Below are positions 42,160 to 53,659 of a DNA stretch of 64,000 nt, in pieces (within the stretch, counting starts at the first letter, position 1; every line of letters begins with the position of its first letter). The stretch spans positions 70,223,829-70,287,828 of the forward strand of contig OW028573.1 of NCBI GenBank assembly GCA_932294295.1, written 5' to 3'. Source of the stretch: Alitta virens. Lineage: Eukaryota > Annelida > Polychaeta > Phyllodocida > Nereididae. The notes beneath the pieces are model-generated. The model had not been told where the DNA came from. It saw only the letters and a list, made by a program, of their open reading frames with translations, and searched no databases. Made by a program: the position numbers and the translations under genes.

Positions 42160-42351
42160 GGTGGGTGGGTGGGTAATTAGGGCTTTACGTCCTGTATTTC
42201 TGCACCAGTTGGGCTAATTAGGACAGGCAGAGACCATGGCAATGAGACGAAGGATGAAACAGCCATCCAACTTAGGCTCGACCGGGAATCGAACCCAGGA
42301 CCCAGCGGTTGGAAGCCCAGCGCGCTACCACTGAGCTAGGCCCCCACCCTT
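42160..42351 (-). mobile_element. SINE-A copy
   Basis: Full length. The left flank TTTGTGCAAAGTGGT equals that of 39546, but the right flank (TGGACACTCAGC) is different, so the duplication breakpoint lies in or next to this SINE. Confidence 0.9.
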
Positions 42352-43423
42352 GGACACTCAGCAAAATTTGTGGTAGCTGCTGCAGCAGCACACCAAGTGT
42401 GTGGCATACGTGTACAGGGGGGTGAAGTCACCATGCAGAAATGGCCTTTAAGAGTATCTGTATTTCATTAGGTGCAAGAAATGGGTGATTAACACCAGAA
42501 GGGAGGACTTGCTAAATAAGACAACGGACCAGTTAAACAAGGGACATCACCTGTGTGCACTTCATTTTGAAAGATCACAATTCATGAATGATCTAAAAGA
42601 CAAGCTTGTTCATAATGCAGTACCTACTGCATTTGATGTCCCTAATCCTCGAGCTAAAGTTGAAAATGCAAGACCTCCACCACGTAAGAAAAAATCCAAC
42701 AAATGAAGAAAGTTTTAAGAAATTAAAACGTGAGTTTTGATGATTTACATACATTAGAATTTTTGGGTGGAGTGTATAAAAGTGAATTTGATGGGAATAT
42801 GAGCTAATTTGTGCCCAAGTATTCATTTCTTAATGGTGTCTTTTGCAGAGGATCCAGCACACCAGCAACATGTTGATCCACCTCTTCTGGAGTCACCTGC
42901 CCAGTCAACACCTGAGACACCTAGGAAGAAGAAACTTAAAAACCAGGTGAAGAGGCTCAAAGCCCTGATAAACGTTCTAAAGAGGCCAGGAGAAAAGACC
43001 ACAAACTGGTAACAGTGGAAGGTGCTTTGGCTGTTATTGGCACCATTCTTCCTGGATCCACAATGATTTTTATTCGGGCCCAGGTTCGAGCAGCACAGAA
43101 GAAGAAGAAAGGTTGTCGATGAACACTAGCAGATAAAAAGCTGGCCATATCAATATTTTTCCTCAGTAGACAGGCATATTCACTATTGCGTAGTATTTTC
43201 TTTTTGCCTTCAGAGGGCAGTTGAAAAAACCAATGTCTGTGCAGGTTTTTCTGAGAAAATTTTTGATGCTCTGTCTATTAAAGCCACCTCTCTGCCAGAG
43301 AGGGATCGGCTTTGTTCATTGATGTTTGATGAGATGTCCATCAAGGAGAGTTTAGTTTACAATACACGTAACGACTTGGTGGAGGGCTTCGAAGATTTTG
43401 GCAATGTCATTGGCAGTACCAAG

Positions 43424-43581
43424 TGTTGTATTATTTGATGCTTGGTTAAGGGCTTTAGTCCCACACGCAAGTTATGCTTTTTAGTCTGTCGCGCACATGC
43501 GCAGTTGTGGATCTCTAGAATAAAGATGTCAAATTTCATTGAAGTGATGTTGGATTATTGGACTTTGATGGAAATATAACA
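43424..43581 (+). repeat. LTR-A (5')
   Basis: 158 bp, TG...CA ends, AATAAAG near 43521. The 141-bp overlap with the 3' remnant (49116-49256) shows about two differences, so element A is young. Confidence 0.88.
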
Positions 43582-43785
43582 TGATGGCAGTGCAAAAACG
43601 ACTACACTCCATGATGGCACTACCCATGGAAGGGAAGGAACGTCTGATGGACGCAGGAAAACGCAAATTGTCTGCATGGGAGTGCTAAACAACGAGGCAT
43701 GATGATCGCGATGATAGTTAGCGCCAAAACACGTGATTTTTGTCAGTGAAACACGCTCGCTTGCAAAGGAAATTCAAGGAAAACG

Positions 43786-45150
43786 ATGGCTACAAACAAT
43801 AATATACCCCTACCAAAGCTGAACTGGGAGGCCCCAGACCAAAAGGCCGCATTCAAGGAATGGGAGACTCTGTTAAGTAGTTATTTCGTAATTTGCAAAG
43901 TTGAAGAAAAGGAACGCTGGCATTATATTATTTCATCATCAGGCACGAAAGGCCTCGAGTTATGGCTTTCGTGGCAACTCACAGATGAACAGAAAACCCC
44001 AAAACAGTATTCAAGAAGTACCAAGGGGTCCCCAACAGATGGGTGATGAGACTAGGGTTTGCCGAGATGAAGCAAAAAGAAGATGAATACATTGATGACT
44101 TTATATGTCGCCTACAGTCCAAGGCAGAAATGTGTTCGTTTGGTGCAGCTAAAGATGATATGATTACATTTCAATTGATTAAAGGCATCCAAGGTCATGA
44201 AGCCTGGAGAGCCCTCATTGCCAAAGGTAATGACTTGACATTTGTAGACGCAATCACATGCACCTGGTCTCATCAAGCAACCACGAAAAGCTCGAATTGC
44301 TTTGACAAGAAGGATCGTACAGCCTCAGTTAACGCCATGTCCAGAGGCAGAAAAAATGAGTGCAGTTTTTGTGGCACAAAACACCCAAGGAGAAAATGCC
44401 CGGCATATCGTACAGTATGCAAGAAATGCGGAAGAAAGAATCACTTTGCGGAAGAAAGAATCACTTTGCGAAAGTATGTCGGACTTCGTCCGAATCCAAG
44501 GAAAACTCAAAGACGACACCGCGAGACAATTCTACGAACAGATTAAGTTCGAGACGCAGGTTCTAGTCGAAGGGCCGTACTGACAGAAGAGACAAGAAGC
44601 AAGTGCACTATGTAGTGACTGATGATGTGTTAGACTGTGGGGAATTGACTATCAGCGGAGTCGAATCCCAAGAAAGACAGTCAATTATGGTTAAGCTACG
44701 AGTAAGACCACCCAGAATACAGAAACGTGCGACGTTGACAGTCAAGGCAGATACTGGAGCAAACGGCAACGTTCTGCCAATAAGATGCTTGAAACAGATG
44801 TACCCAGATGACCAAAATCGGGAAGATCGTCTCGAGAAGAGTGATGGGTGGGTGGGTGATTAGGGCTTTACGTCCTGTATTTCTGCACCAGTTTCGAGAA
44901 GCGTGATGTGATCCTGACCGCAGTGAATGGCACAAGAATTGAACATTGTGGAACTATAGACATTCCATTACAATTTGACAATTCTGATTGGCATTGTGCT
45001 AAATTCTTTGTGTGTGACACACCAGGTCCTGCTATTTTGTCATGTGATCTGAGTGAGAAATTGGGTATTATTACAATTGCTTGCAGTAAATATATCTCTG
45101 TTGTACAAAATGAAATCAAGAAAGGAAATGACTTGTCTTTGGATGACAGT
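43786..45150 (+). pseudogene. Ty3-type element A: gag, zinc knuckle and protease
   Basis: Gag starts MATNNNIPLPKLNWEAPD, shifts frame near 44005 and continues RWVMRLGFAEMKQKEDEYID to a zinc knuckle CSFCGTKHPRRKCPAYRTVC. A perfect 21-bp tandem duplication (about 44428-44470, TGCGGAAGAAAGAATCACTT) disrupts the second knuckle. The protease has KADTGANGN (DTGA active site) at about 44748. It is cut at 44847 by a SINE-A tail with TSD and resumes as DVILTAVNGT and GPAILSCDLSEKLG. Everything after the protease is missing in A. Confidence 0.82.
44847..44891 (-). mobile_element. SINE-A tail fragment in the protease, with TSD
   Basis: A 45-base 3' end of SINE-A (GGTGGGTGGGTGATTAGGGC on the plus strand) is flanked by CGAGAAGAGTGATG and CGAGAAGCGTGATG (one mismatch). 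It is the most severely 5'-truncated SINE-A in the window. Confidence 0.85.
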
Positions 45151-45169
45151 TAAGTCCATCACAAGTTAT

Positions 45170-48100
45170 CAGGCAACTATGGACAACACAAAGAGTTTTT
45201 CTAGTCCGAAAGATGCGAATATCAGCGCAATGAAAACTCAACATCGCGGACGGAGATTCACATGCAAGTTCTGCGGAGAAGAACATCCACCGCGAAAGTG
45301 TCCTGCGTACAGGACCACATGCACAGCATGCAGCTAAGGTGTGTCGCACAAAGACTAACCGAGACGGAGACTCGAAAGGACGTTCGAAATCAAGACGGAG
45401 GTCAAAATCTCGAGGACCCAAGGGACAGCACAAAGACAACAAACAAACAAGTCAACCATGTCACAACAGATGAAGTACTCGATTGTGGTGCACTCACTGT
45501 ACAAATTGACAATGTGAATAGTCGACAGTCAATTATGGCTAAACTGAATGTAAAGCCGCCAGACATTGTAAAACGTGTTACTTTGACTGTAAAGGCTGAT
45601 ACAGGGGCAAATGGCAATATTTTGCCTATGAGGTGTCTTAAACAGATGTATCCAGAGTATGAAACCCGCTGTAATCAATTGAAACCATGTAATGTGACTC
45701 TTACAGCAGTAAATGGCACAAATATTGATCAGTTTGGGTACATTGACTTCCCAGTCCAATTTGAGAAATCTAAATTCATGAGTGCCAGGTTCTATGTATG
45801 TGACACAGATGGGCCAGCCATCCTATCTTGTGACTTGTGTGAAAAACTTGAAATTGTCAAAGTATCTGACAGTAAAAACATCTCCATTGTAAACGGTGCA
45901 CAAAATGATGTTAACAAGTGTAAACGTGCCAAAAATGATGCAAAATGTGTTACCAAATATGCAAAATGTGTGAACAATGATGTCATGCTTAGAAGTACTG
46001 ATGATTTGAAGAAATTTTACCCTGAATGTTTTGAAGGCATTGGCAAATTTCCTGTGAAATATAAGATTGAGCTTAAGGATGATGCAATACCTGTTGTCAC
46101 ACCCCCAAGGAAATTCCCAATTCAGCTTAAGCAGGAAATATGTCAGAAATTGAGTGAAATGGAGAAATTGGGTGTGTGTGTGTGTGTGAGTTATTGTTTA
46201 ACGCCTCATCAGCACCTGAGTGGGCTATGTAGAGGCTCTCTAGGTTAAGATTGATTATCTATATTTGGTAGTAGAAACCAGAAGCATATAAAAAATCAAT
46301 AATTGTCTGGGTTGGATATCTAGTAAAGAGATGTTGTAAGGTAGTAGCTTGAAACAGAGGTCTTCTAATGCGTTGTAAGTGGATGCAATCTAATAAAATA
46401 TGTTTGATTGTGAGAAATTGGGTGTAATTGCCAAGTGTCCAGATGATATGCCATGTGATTGGGTCAACTCGCTAGCTTTTTCCAGAAAGGCATCAGGTGA
46501 TCTAAGAATCTGTTTAGATCCCAGAAACCTTAACAAGGCCATTAAGCGTACATATCACAAGATACCGACACTTGAGGATTTAGCCATGAATTCACAGGCT
46601 CAAGTGTATTTTCAAAATTAGATGCCAAACATGGCTACTGGTCTGTAGTTTTAGACACTGAGAGCAGTGAATTGTGCACTTTTAGCAGTCCTGCCGGAAA
46701 GTACAAATTCTGTAGGTTGCCTTTTGGCCTATGTGTCTCCCAAGATATCTTTCAGAAATTAATGGATGACATATTGTGCAAAGCAGGAAATGGTGTGGTA
46801 GGAATAGCTGATGATGTTGTGGTGCACGGTGCTACCGAGAAAGAGCACAACGAGGCACTATACAGACTAATGAGAGCTGCTCAAGAATACGGCTTAGTGT
46901 TCAGGTTTGAAAAGTGCGAAATACTCAAAAGCTCTGTAGAGTTCTATGGTATAATCTGGTCTGCCGACGGCATGCATCCAGATGGTAAGAAATGTGATGA
47001 CATTCGCAGTCGCCCACCACCTAGAAACAAAACTGAGTTACAAAGTTTCATAGGATTAATTCAGTACCTAGGTCCATTAATTCCCCACCTGTCCTCAAAG
47101 ACTAGCACACTTAGACAATTGTTAAAGAGTGATGTTGAATGGCATTGGGAAGCCGAACATGAACGAGCTTTTCAGTTAATCAAGGACACTGTTAGTGAGG
47201 ATATGCGACTACGTTATTTTGATCCAAATATTCCCACGGAAATTGAAGTTGACGCATCCTTATTAGGATTAGGGGCAGCACTGGTACAGAACGGAAAACC
47301 TGTTGCATTTGCATCAAAAGCACTCACTCCGGCAGAGTCCAATTATGCCAACATTGAAAGAGAATTATTGGCAGTTGTTTTCACCCTGGAGAAATTCCAC
47401 ACTTACATATTTGGCAAACCCGTAGTGGTATTCAGTGATCATAAGCCACTTGAGAATATTGTTCTGAAACCATTCAGTTCAACCCCTCCAAGGTTACAAA
47501 GAATGCTGTTACGCATACAACCATATAATATTACATTGACTTATAGGCCAGGAAAAGAGATGGTCTATGCAGACTACCTATCCAGAGTTAAGCCAACCCA
47601 AGGTTCAGCTGTTAAGCTAGAAAAAGCTATTCACACTGTCCAAATATCTGCTGGAGAATATCTTAGAGAAGTTGAGATTAGCAAGCCAACAAGATGAGGA
47701 GCTATTGCTCTTAAAGGACCAAGTAATCATTGGATGGCCTGATCAAGTTAAACTTGTTCCCAAATTGCTTCGACCCTTCTGGTCTCTAAGAGATTACATT
47801 AGTATAGAAAATGGTCTCTTGTTTGCTGGTCATGGTATTCCAAAAAGACTGTACTCAAGACAATGGCCCACAATACAGCTCATCCTCATTTCGCAACTTC
47901 GCGATGACATGGGAATTTGAACACATCACCAGCAGCCCCCACTATCCCCAAAGTAATGGAATGGCAGAGAAGTATGTAGGTGTAGTGAAAGATACACTTT
48001 TGAAGGCCAAGCAGTCAGGTGTAGACCCTCAGATGGCACTCCTGTGTCTTCGTAGCACCCCCAAAGACAACAGAACACCGAGTCCTGCAGAGCTGTTGTA

Positions 48101-48602
48101 TGGTAGAAAAATCAGATCAAACCTCCCAGTCAAACAAGAACTTAGCTTACATAGGATCAATGAACACGAGTCTCTGATGAGTAAGCAGAAAACTGCTGAA
48201 GAGTACTACAATAGAGGTACTGGTCCAGAACTCAGTGAGCTCAGACCAAGTGATAAGGTATTCGTGCAAGACCCAAATGACAAGAAATGGAGCCCTGGAA
48301 CAGTTAGGAGTAAAAGCCCTGAGCCCCGTTCCTATGTAGTGACTTTACCTAGTGGTACAGTAGCTAGGAGAAATCGCAGATTTCTAAAAGAAAGACCAGC
48401 ATCTGAGCTTGCTCAGAATAGTGAGACAGTGCAGAATGCACCTGAGATTCCCAATACAGATGAAGCTCAGAGTAGTGGTAAAGTTAAGAAGAAGGTTAGA
48501 TTTGAGAACGCTCCATGCGAGCAAACAATGGATAATACTATTGAGTCACGACACTCAAATAGAATAACTAATAAGCCAAACAGGCTAATTGAAGAATGTT
48601 AA
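45170..48602 (+). pseudogene. Ty3-type element B: zinc knuckle, protease, RT, RNase H, integrase remnant
   Basis: A second zinc knuckle (CKFCGEEHPPRKCPAYRTTC) is followed by a protease ORF (45262-46248, KADTGANGN). RT starts there, is interrupted by a LINE insertion (46176-46411) and continues with a frame break near 46620. RT motifs are FRLPFGL-like CRLPFGLCVSQDIFQ and GIADDVVVHG. RNase H gives EVDASLLGLGAALVQ. The integrase core has DNGPQYSS and SPHYPQSNGMAEK, but the HHCC zinc domain and first catalytic Asp are deleted near 47850. The Gag of B is missing. K02A2.6-type Ty3 pol proteins are close in layout. Confidence 0.85.
46176..46411 (-). mobile_element. LINE 3' end with ORF2 C-terminus, inserted in RT, with TSD
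   Basis: TSD GAGAAATTGGGTGT at 46162-46175 and 46412-46425. The minus strand encodes HLQRIRRPLFQATTLQ-like then IDFLYASGFYYQI and stop, followed by the 3' UTR ending AGGCGTTAAACAATAAC and a (CA)n tail. This is the copy that shows the family is a LINE and which 3' end SINE-B shares. Confidence 0.9.
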
Positions 48603-48953
48603 GAAAGTTGAGTTTAGCCAAGCTTAGTAGCTTGTTGCAGTTGATTGTAATCAAAGTAGTTGATTCACATGTTCACAAAATGTGTTAAAGTGAACATTCT
48701 GTTGGTGTTAACAGTTCTTGTTTGTAAATGACATGTAAACTGTGTTCGGAATACTTTTGAGACAATTAATAACATCACATCCCATGTAATTAACATTTAA
48801 TGTGAAAAGACAATTAATGTGAAAAGACACTTCATCAACTTTATTACAGATCAACATACAAGTGACAAAAGACACTCAAATACATTACGATGACAGTTAT
48901 TGATTATGAAACTTGTCATGGACAACTATGCTTTTCTAATGAAGAAAGAGGGA

Positions 48954-49256
48954 TGTTGTATAGTCCGCTTAACGGTACGGATCCGATTATCACGATCCGC
49001 ATTTTTACCAACTTAATGTATGCAGCACACACGCGCACTGAGGTGTTTCTAAAATAAACATGTCTGAACTAAATCCACGCTGGTGTCTTCATGTGATCAA
49101 ATCAGACATATAACACTTGGTTAAGGGCTTTAGTCCCGCACGCAAGTTATGCTTTTTAGTCTGTCGCGCACATGCGCAGTTGTGGATCTCTACAATAAAG
49201 ATGTCAAATTTCATTGAAGTGATGTTGGATTATTGGACTTTGATGGAAATATAACA
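48954..49256 (+). repeat. LTR-B joined to a 3' fragment of LTR-A
   Basis: A purine-rich tract GAAGAAAGAGGGA (48941-48953) precedes LTR-B (48954-49115). LTR-A bases 18-158 follow without a gap. Both LTR types share layout (CGCGCAC block, AATAAA-like signal, ATAACA end) but little sequence identity. Confidence 0.85.
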
Positions 49257-50339
49257 CCAAGTATATTGCAAATCATGCTTTGGCTTTTATGATTAGAGGT
49301 ATTAACAAGAAATGGAAGCAACCACTGGGATTATTTCTGACCTCTGGACCAGCAAAAGATTTGCAAGGTTCTGCATTTTTGTATTAGCAAGGTGCAGCAA
49401 GCTGGCTTCGTAGTAAAATCTCTCATTTGTGATCAAGAGTCAAACAACAAAAAAGTTAGAAGGTGCAACTTTTGAGAAGCCTTACATGACTATAAATAAT
49501 CAAAAGGTGTTTGTAATGTATGATCCTCCTCATCTATTGAAACATGTGAGGAACAATTTGAGGAAGCATGGGTTTCTTGCAAATGAGAGTGTTATATGTT
49601 GGGACCATATTCAAAATTTGTATCTCATTGATCAGAAAAACGACAGGCAGTTGGCTCCTAAGCTCTCAGATAATCATATATGACTTCCACCATTCAAACC
49701 AATGAGTCAATTTAGCAGCTCAAGTGTTGAGCCATTCAGTTGCTGCAGGTATCAAAACTCTTGTAGATCTTGGCCAGCTTGCTGTAAATGCTAATGACAC
49801 TGCAGATTTTGTGGAGTTTGACAAACTCTTCAACACATTTAACAGTAGTGGTCATCTAGTTTGTAAACCAATGCAGTCAGTACCTTTCACAACTGAAATC
49901 AGCTGGAAAATCGTCCAAAATCCAGCCTTGCATTACTGGCTGGTTGATGACTATAGAGTCCATGAAACAGCTGTGGCTTGATCTTTTTCATAACTATGAC
50001 CAAAAGTTCCTCCTGACAAGTAGATTCAATCAAGATGCAATGGAAAATTTGTTTGCAAGAATAAGAGGGAAAGGTGGTTTTAGGGACAATCCCAGTGCTA
50101 TGGAGTTTAGGATTGCTTTCAGACAAATTGTAGCATAGGAGCTGTTCGAAACCAAATCTAACAACACAAACTGTGAGGTGGATTTCAACAGTATCCAGCT
50201 GCAGGTGCAAAAACTTTCCGAGCAATCAGACCACAGCAATGAAACATCATCAAATGTTCATGTTCCTGAAGAATCTGTGGGCAATCCCAGTGCTAGAGAT
50301 TTGAATATAATCAATATCATTGCCTGGTCAACACTTTAG

Positions 50340-52029
50340 GATGCCTAGGTAGCTTGAACTTTTACTTCAAATGTGTATTAATATTAGTGTTGCAATTTAT
50401 TAATGGTGGGTACTCGTTTTATATTGGCTCTATCTCAGCCAAATACTTCGAGAAGAATCCCCATTTTTGTACCGATGATATATTTTATGATGATCATGAT
50501 GATGTGTTATGCAAAATATCTGGATTGTGTTATGCAACATGTATATATTACTTAACTGTACTTTTATTTCGTCTTACATGTATACACACAAATTAATTGT
50601 TTTTCATTGGAATTTTATCCATTGCATGTTTTCTTAAGTGTTTGTGAATAAAAATATGCAAGTTGTATGATAAACAATTAAGTGATTTCCTTTTAACGTG
50701 TGGATAATATCAGTAAAATAGCTGATTGGTTGCAACATACACAGTGAGAACCTTAATTATGTGATCAACCTTCTGATTGCCATTATGACCAGGATTTAAG
50801 GCAATTGTGTTCTGCTATTGATATTGGCAATTATAATTAGCCTCCAGTCCAGCTATTACAGCAATCCAAGAATTTTAGATGCCCATTTTGGGTAAACATA
50901 GCAGGACCAGCATAGCAGAAAGATGCTGCTGTGGGGCTGTGGGGCTGTGTAAATGTAGGACACTAGAGGCAGCACTGTGCCCACAGCCACATCAAGAATG
51001 TACTGTACTGTCCAGTCTTACTAGATATAAGGTATTTGTGACAGCCACAGACAAGTTACCTGCTGAGAACAAACCCCACACTAAGTCGAGTTACTTCCGC
51101 TTTGGTTAAACTGTGTGATGTCTTAGAAACAGACAATGACTCATGAGTAATTCAGTAAATGAAGAAAAACATCTATGTAAGCCGATAGAGAAATAAATTA
51201 CCTCCGACATAAAGCAACTTTCCGCGGAATATACGATTTTTAGGCTACCTGAAACTAAGGCAGCTGCCCGAAGTAGATGCAGCTGCATGCATAAATCTGT
51301 GGCAGCTGCTGAATTTGAGGACACTGTGGTCAATTTTTGACAGCAGCTGTCAAATCCAGACAGTGATCAGTAACATCATATATCAGGTAAAAACTAAATC
51401 AAAGATCATGACAAACATGTTGGTGGAGTGTCACCCACCCCACCCTAAGCATTGCTATGGCATTGACTTGGACATCCCCCAAACCTATATTTTGATGATA
51501 TTCACATACTGAGGTGACAAAGTATTTTCAAACTGTCCAGAGACTTAATTAAATAATTTGATGACATTCACATACTGCAAGACAAGTATTTTAACATACG
51601 ACCAAATAGGCTAATATCAAAACGCACATGGCATATAATAATAATAATATAAGGGTTTTATTCTATTAACTTTAGCATAGCATTATGTCACGAGACTAAT
51701 TTGAAAGTTTAACTTTTGATCTGGAATTCTGAGGATGAAAGAAGATTATCATGATGAGCACACAAATATATGAGTAATTAGAACAAACTCATAAGGATAC
51801 ATGCAATTCCTTCTAACAAAGCATTAAACATAATCACTTTGACAGAGGACCACAGCCTTTAAAGATATTTATAATACATCTGGGTGGAAATTTGCTAAGA
51901 TGCAATTAACTGGTAGCAATTCCAGGTTTTTCCATGGAAAAGAAATAAAAAGTAGGAACACTCACAATATCTCTGAATTGTAATGATCACACAACACAAA
52001 AAAATGTCCCCCAACAGTAATATATGTTT

Positions 52030-52107
<78 letters not shown>

Positions 52108-52751
52108 TTTGTAAAGTCAATATGTTAAGACTAGGGATACATATTAATGCAACTTTGCATATACGGGTCAATCCATATGAATTCACCGAAAGCTCCCCGG
52201 GTCAACATCTCAAAAAATTACAATGTGTAGGTCTATATAATTTAATGGAAAAATCCAAAATTTCAGGTCTCCAGTGTCAATGGTTTAGAAGATACAGAAA
52301 TTTGAAATTTATTAATTTTTTGCGGAAAAAGCCAAACAGCATTTCCAAGTTTAGACATCCATATCTATCTTATTTTTCATAATGTAGGCATGAAATTTTG
52401 TACCTAGGGTAAAAGAAGTTGAATTCATATGGATTGACCCATACATTGTAATCATATCACATAAATTAGGAGATCACAAATGATTAACAAAAGGCAAGTT
52501 CACCATTTTTTGCCTCTTTTTTTTTGCAAATCGACTGGCGAACCATATTACTAGCTGACCTAAACAAGAGACAAACTAATAACCAATCCAACATAAACTT
52601 GTTTTCGAGAACTAACTTACAATCACATCAATGATTTCTTCATTAAAAACGTTTACTCTCCATCCTCTTTCAAACCACCAGCAATAGACTTCACCAAAAA
52701 CAATGTGTATGATAGCACACAGACCTGACTAGATTAATAGCAAGAGCACCT
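50340..52751. other. Intergenic; no gene; long (TA)n tract
   Basis: No domain is recognised in the short frames (for example 50354-50596, 50879-51109). A TA microsatellite runs about 52029-52105. A pair of phrases near 52146 and 52428 (GGGTCAATCCATATGAATTC and its inverse) forms a widely spaced inverted repeat of about 20 bp around 52147-52442. The end of the second P element is probably within this region but I could not place it. Confidence 0.5.
52147..52442. repeat. ~300-bp element bounded by 20-bp inverted repeats
   Basis: CGGGTCAATCCATATGAATTC near 52162-52183 is mirrored by GAATTCATATGGATTGACCC near 52421-52441 (20 bases paired). It sits in AT-rich sequence with no ORF of known type. 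It looks like a small MITE or a fold-back; class unknown. Confidence 0.6.
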
Positions 52752-53659
52752 TCATGGGTCGCCATGCCTTATCCTGTCAATTATATCATTCCTTTCACCA
52801 GGTGGTGTATTGAAGTATTCTAACTGCTCATTGGAATATTTTTCAACTGGATCACCGACATCCCGGAATTTAGCATCCTTCCAGTCTCCATTGAAGTGTT
52901 CCAAAACTTCAACCTTTTGTTTATCACTAAGGAATTCTTGAAGCTCAGGGCGAGGGAGGTCAGCGCAACTAATCTGGGGTAGAATGAACACCCCACGCAG
53001 AGCGAACCAACCACCATACTTCGGGTGCACCGCTACTGGAAATATTTTCTGAAAATGACAAAAAACAATCTTCTTGTCCATTCCACTTAGGATCTCCTAA
53101 AAAATTATATTTGAGTGTCACAGTAAAATGACAACAAACCCGGTCCTGTGGCCATGGATCATTCTTCACATCACTTCTTTGGTAATATCTTACTGCGCCA
53201 GCAACATGGCCTGCTGTCTGAACCAGTACCTTTGGCCTGTGGCTGTGATGCAGTTCAAAATCATGTAAGGTGACCATGTCATTGGCTTCATCCCCTAAAG
53301 CCTAGAATAGAGATCAAAATCACAGACTTACATTTAAATAACTGCAAACATATCATTGACATCTAAGTGAATATATACATATTATTATAGAATCCAGAAT
53401 AAATATTATATATTGTAGATTAATATAGAATCCATAATAAATATTTAACGCCTTAAAATATTACCTCTTTAACCAAATGAAAGTAATGCTGCAAACATTC
53501 ATCAACTGGATCTCTCAGTAATGGACTATTTTTTGACCTCAGAAAAGGTTTGAAAGCTTTGTCAAACATTGAAGGTGTACTTATTATGATGAAAGCAAGT
53601 GTGTCATACGGATAGTCGAAGACAAATTTCTTCTGAACGATCTCATTGTACCACCCAAT
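52752..53659 (-). CDS. MMACHC: MMACHC (cobalamin-processing enzyme), exons after the first
   Basis: Three minus-strand exons, 53659-53465, 53301-53140 and 53048-52752, join in phase 0 with AG acceptors and GT donors and end at TGA. They encode 217 residues with hallmark stretches: [74 protein letters not shown] and [19 protein letters not shown] binds dietary cobalamins in the cytosol and removes the upper ligand by reductive decyanation or glutathione-dependent dealkylation, before handing over to MMADHC. The conserved HxxxRPK...QTA.HVAGA segment contains the base-off-cobalamin-facing His. Vertebrate proteins have a Pro/Ser-rich tail that is absent here. The first coding exon was not found upstream. 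Confidence 0.93.

Larger units (their letters stand above)
43424..49256 (+). mobile_element. Nested pair of Ty3-type LTR retrotransposons (A carrying B)
   Basis: The pair is flanked by the 5-bp duplication CCAAG (43419-43423 and 49257-49261). The 5' LTR-A is 43424-43581 (158 bp, TGTTGTATTATT ... AAATATAACA). On the right, a different but related LTR-B (48954-49115, TGTTGTATAGTCC ... CATATAACA) abuts LTR-A bases 18-158 (49116-49256). The adjoining CTTGG at 49116 equals LTR-A bases 18-22, as expected if B inserted into the 3' LTR of A with a 5-bp TSD. The internal region carries two zinc-knuckle/protease modules, consistent with a deletion that fused the two. Confidence 0.85.
42472..50330 (+). 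pseudogene. Second THAP/P-type transposase, degenerate, split by Ty3 elements
   Basis: An exon from the TTTCATTAG acceptor (42472-42706) encodes the second half of a THAP domain: KKWVINTRRED, HLCALHFERSQF and HNAVPTAFDVPNP. An exon after TTTTGCAG (42850) gives a basic, coiled-coil-like stretch. Then come IFIRAQ-like sequence and LCSLMFDEMSIKES up to EGFEDFGNVIGSTK, cut by an LTR element at 43424. After 49256 it continues with VKSLICDQESNN (in another frame), VFVMYDPPHLLKHVRNNLRK and NQDAMENLFARIRGKGG. Stops and frameshifts are frequent. It is a different subfamily from the transposase at 32-35 kb. TIRs were not found. Confidence 0.8.

Noticed and set aside
43786..46248. A novel LTR element family with duplicated zinc-knuckle/protease
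   Set aside because: The two distinct LTR types and the CTTGG target at the LTR-B/LTR-A joint are better explained by nested insertion and deletion; kept as a testable alternative only.
50354..50596. C-terminal domain of the second P-type transposase
   Set aside because: The frame has an aromatic-rich sequence but no recognisable transposase C-terminal motif.
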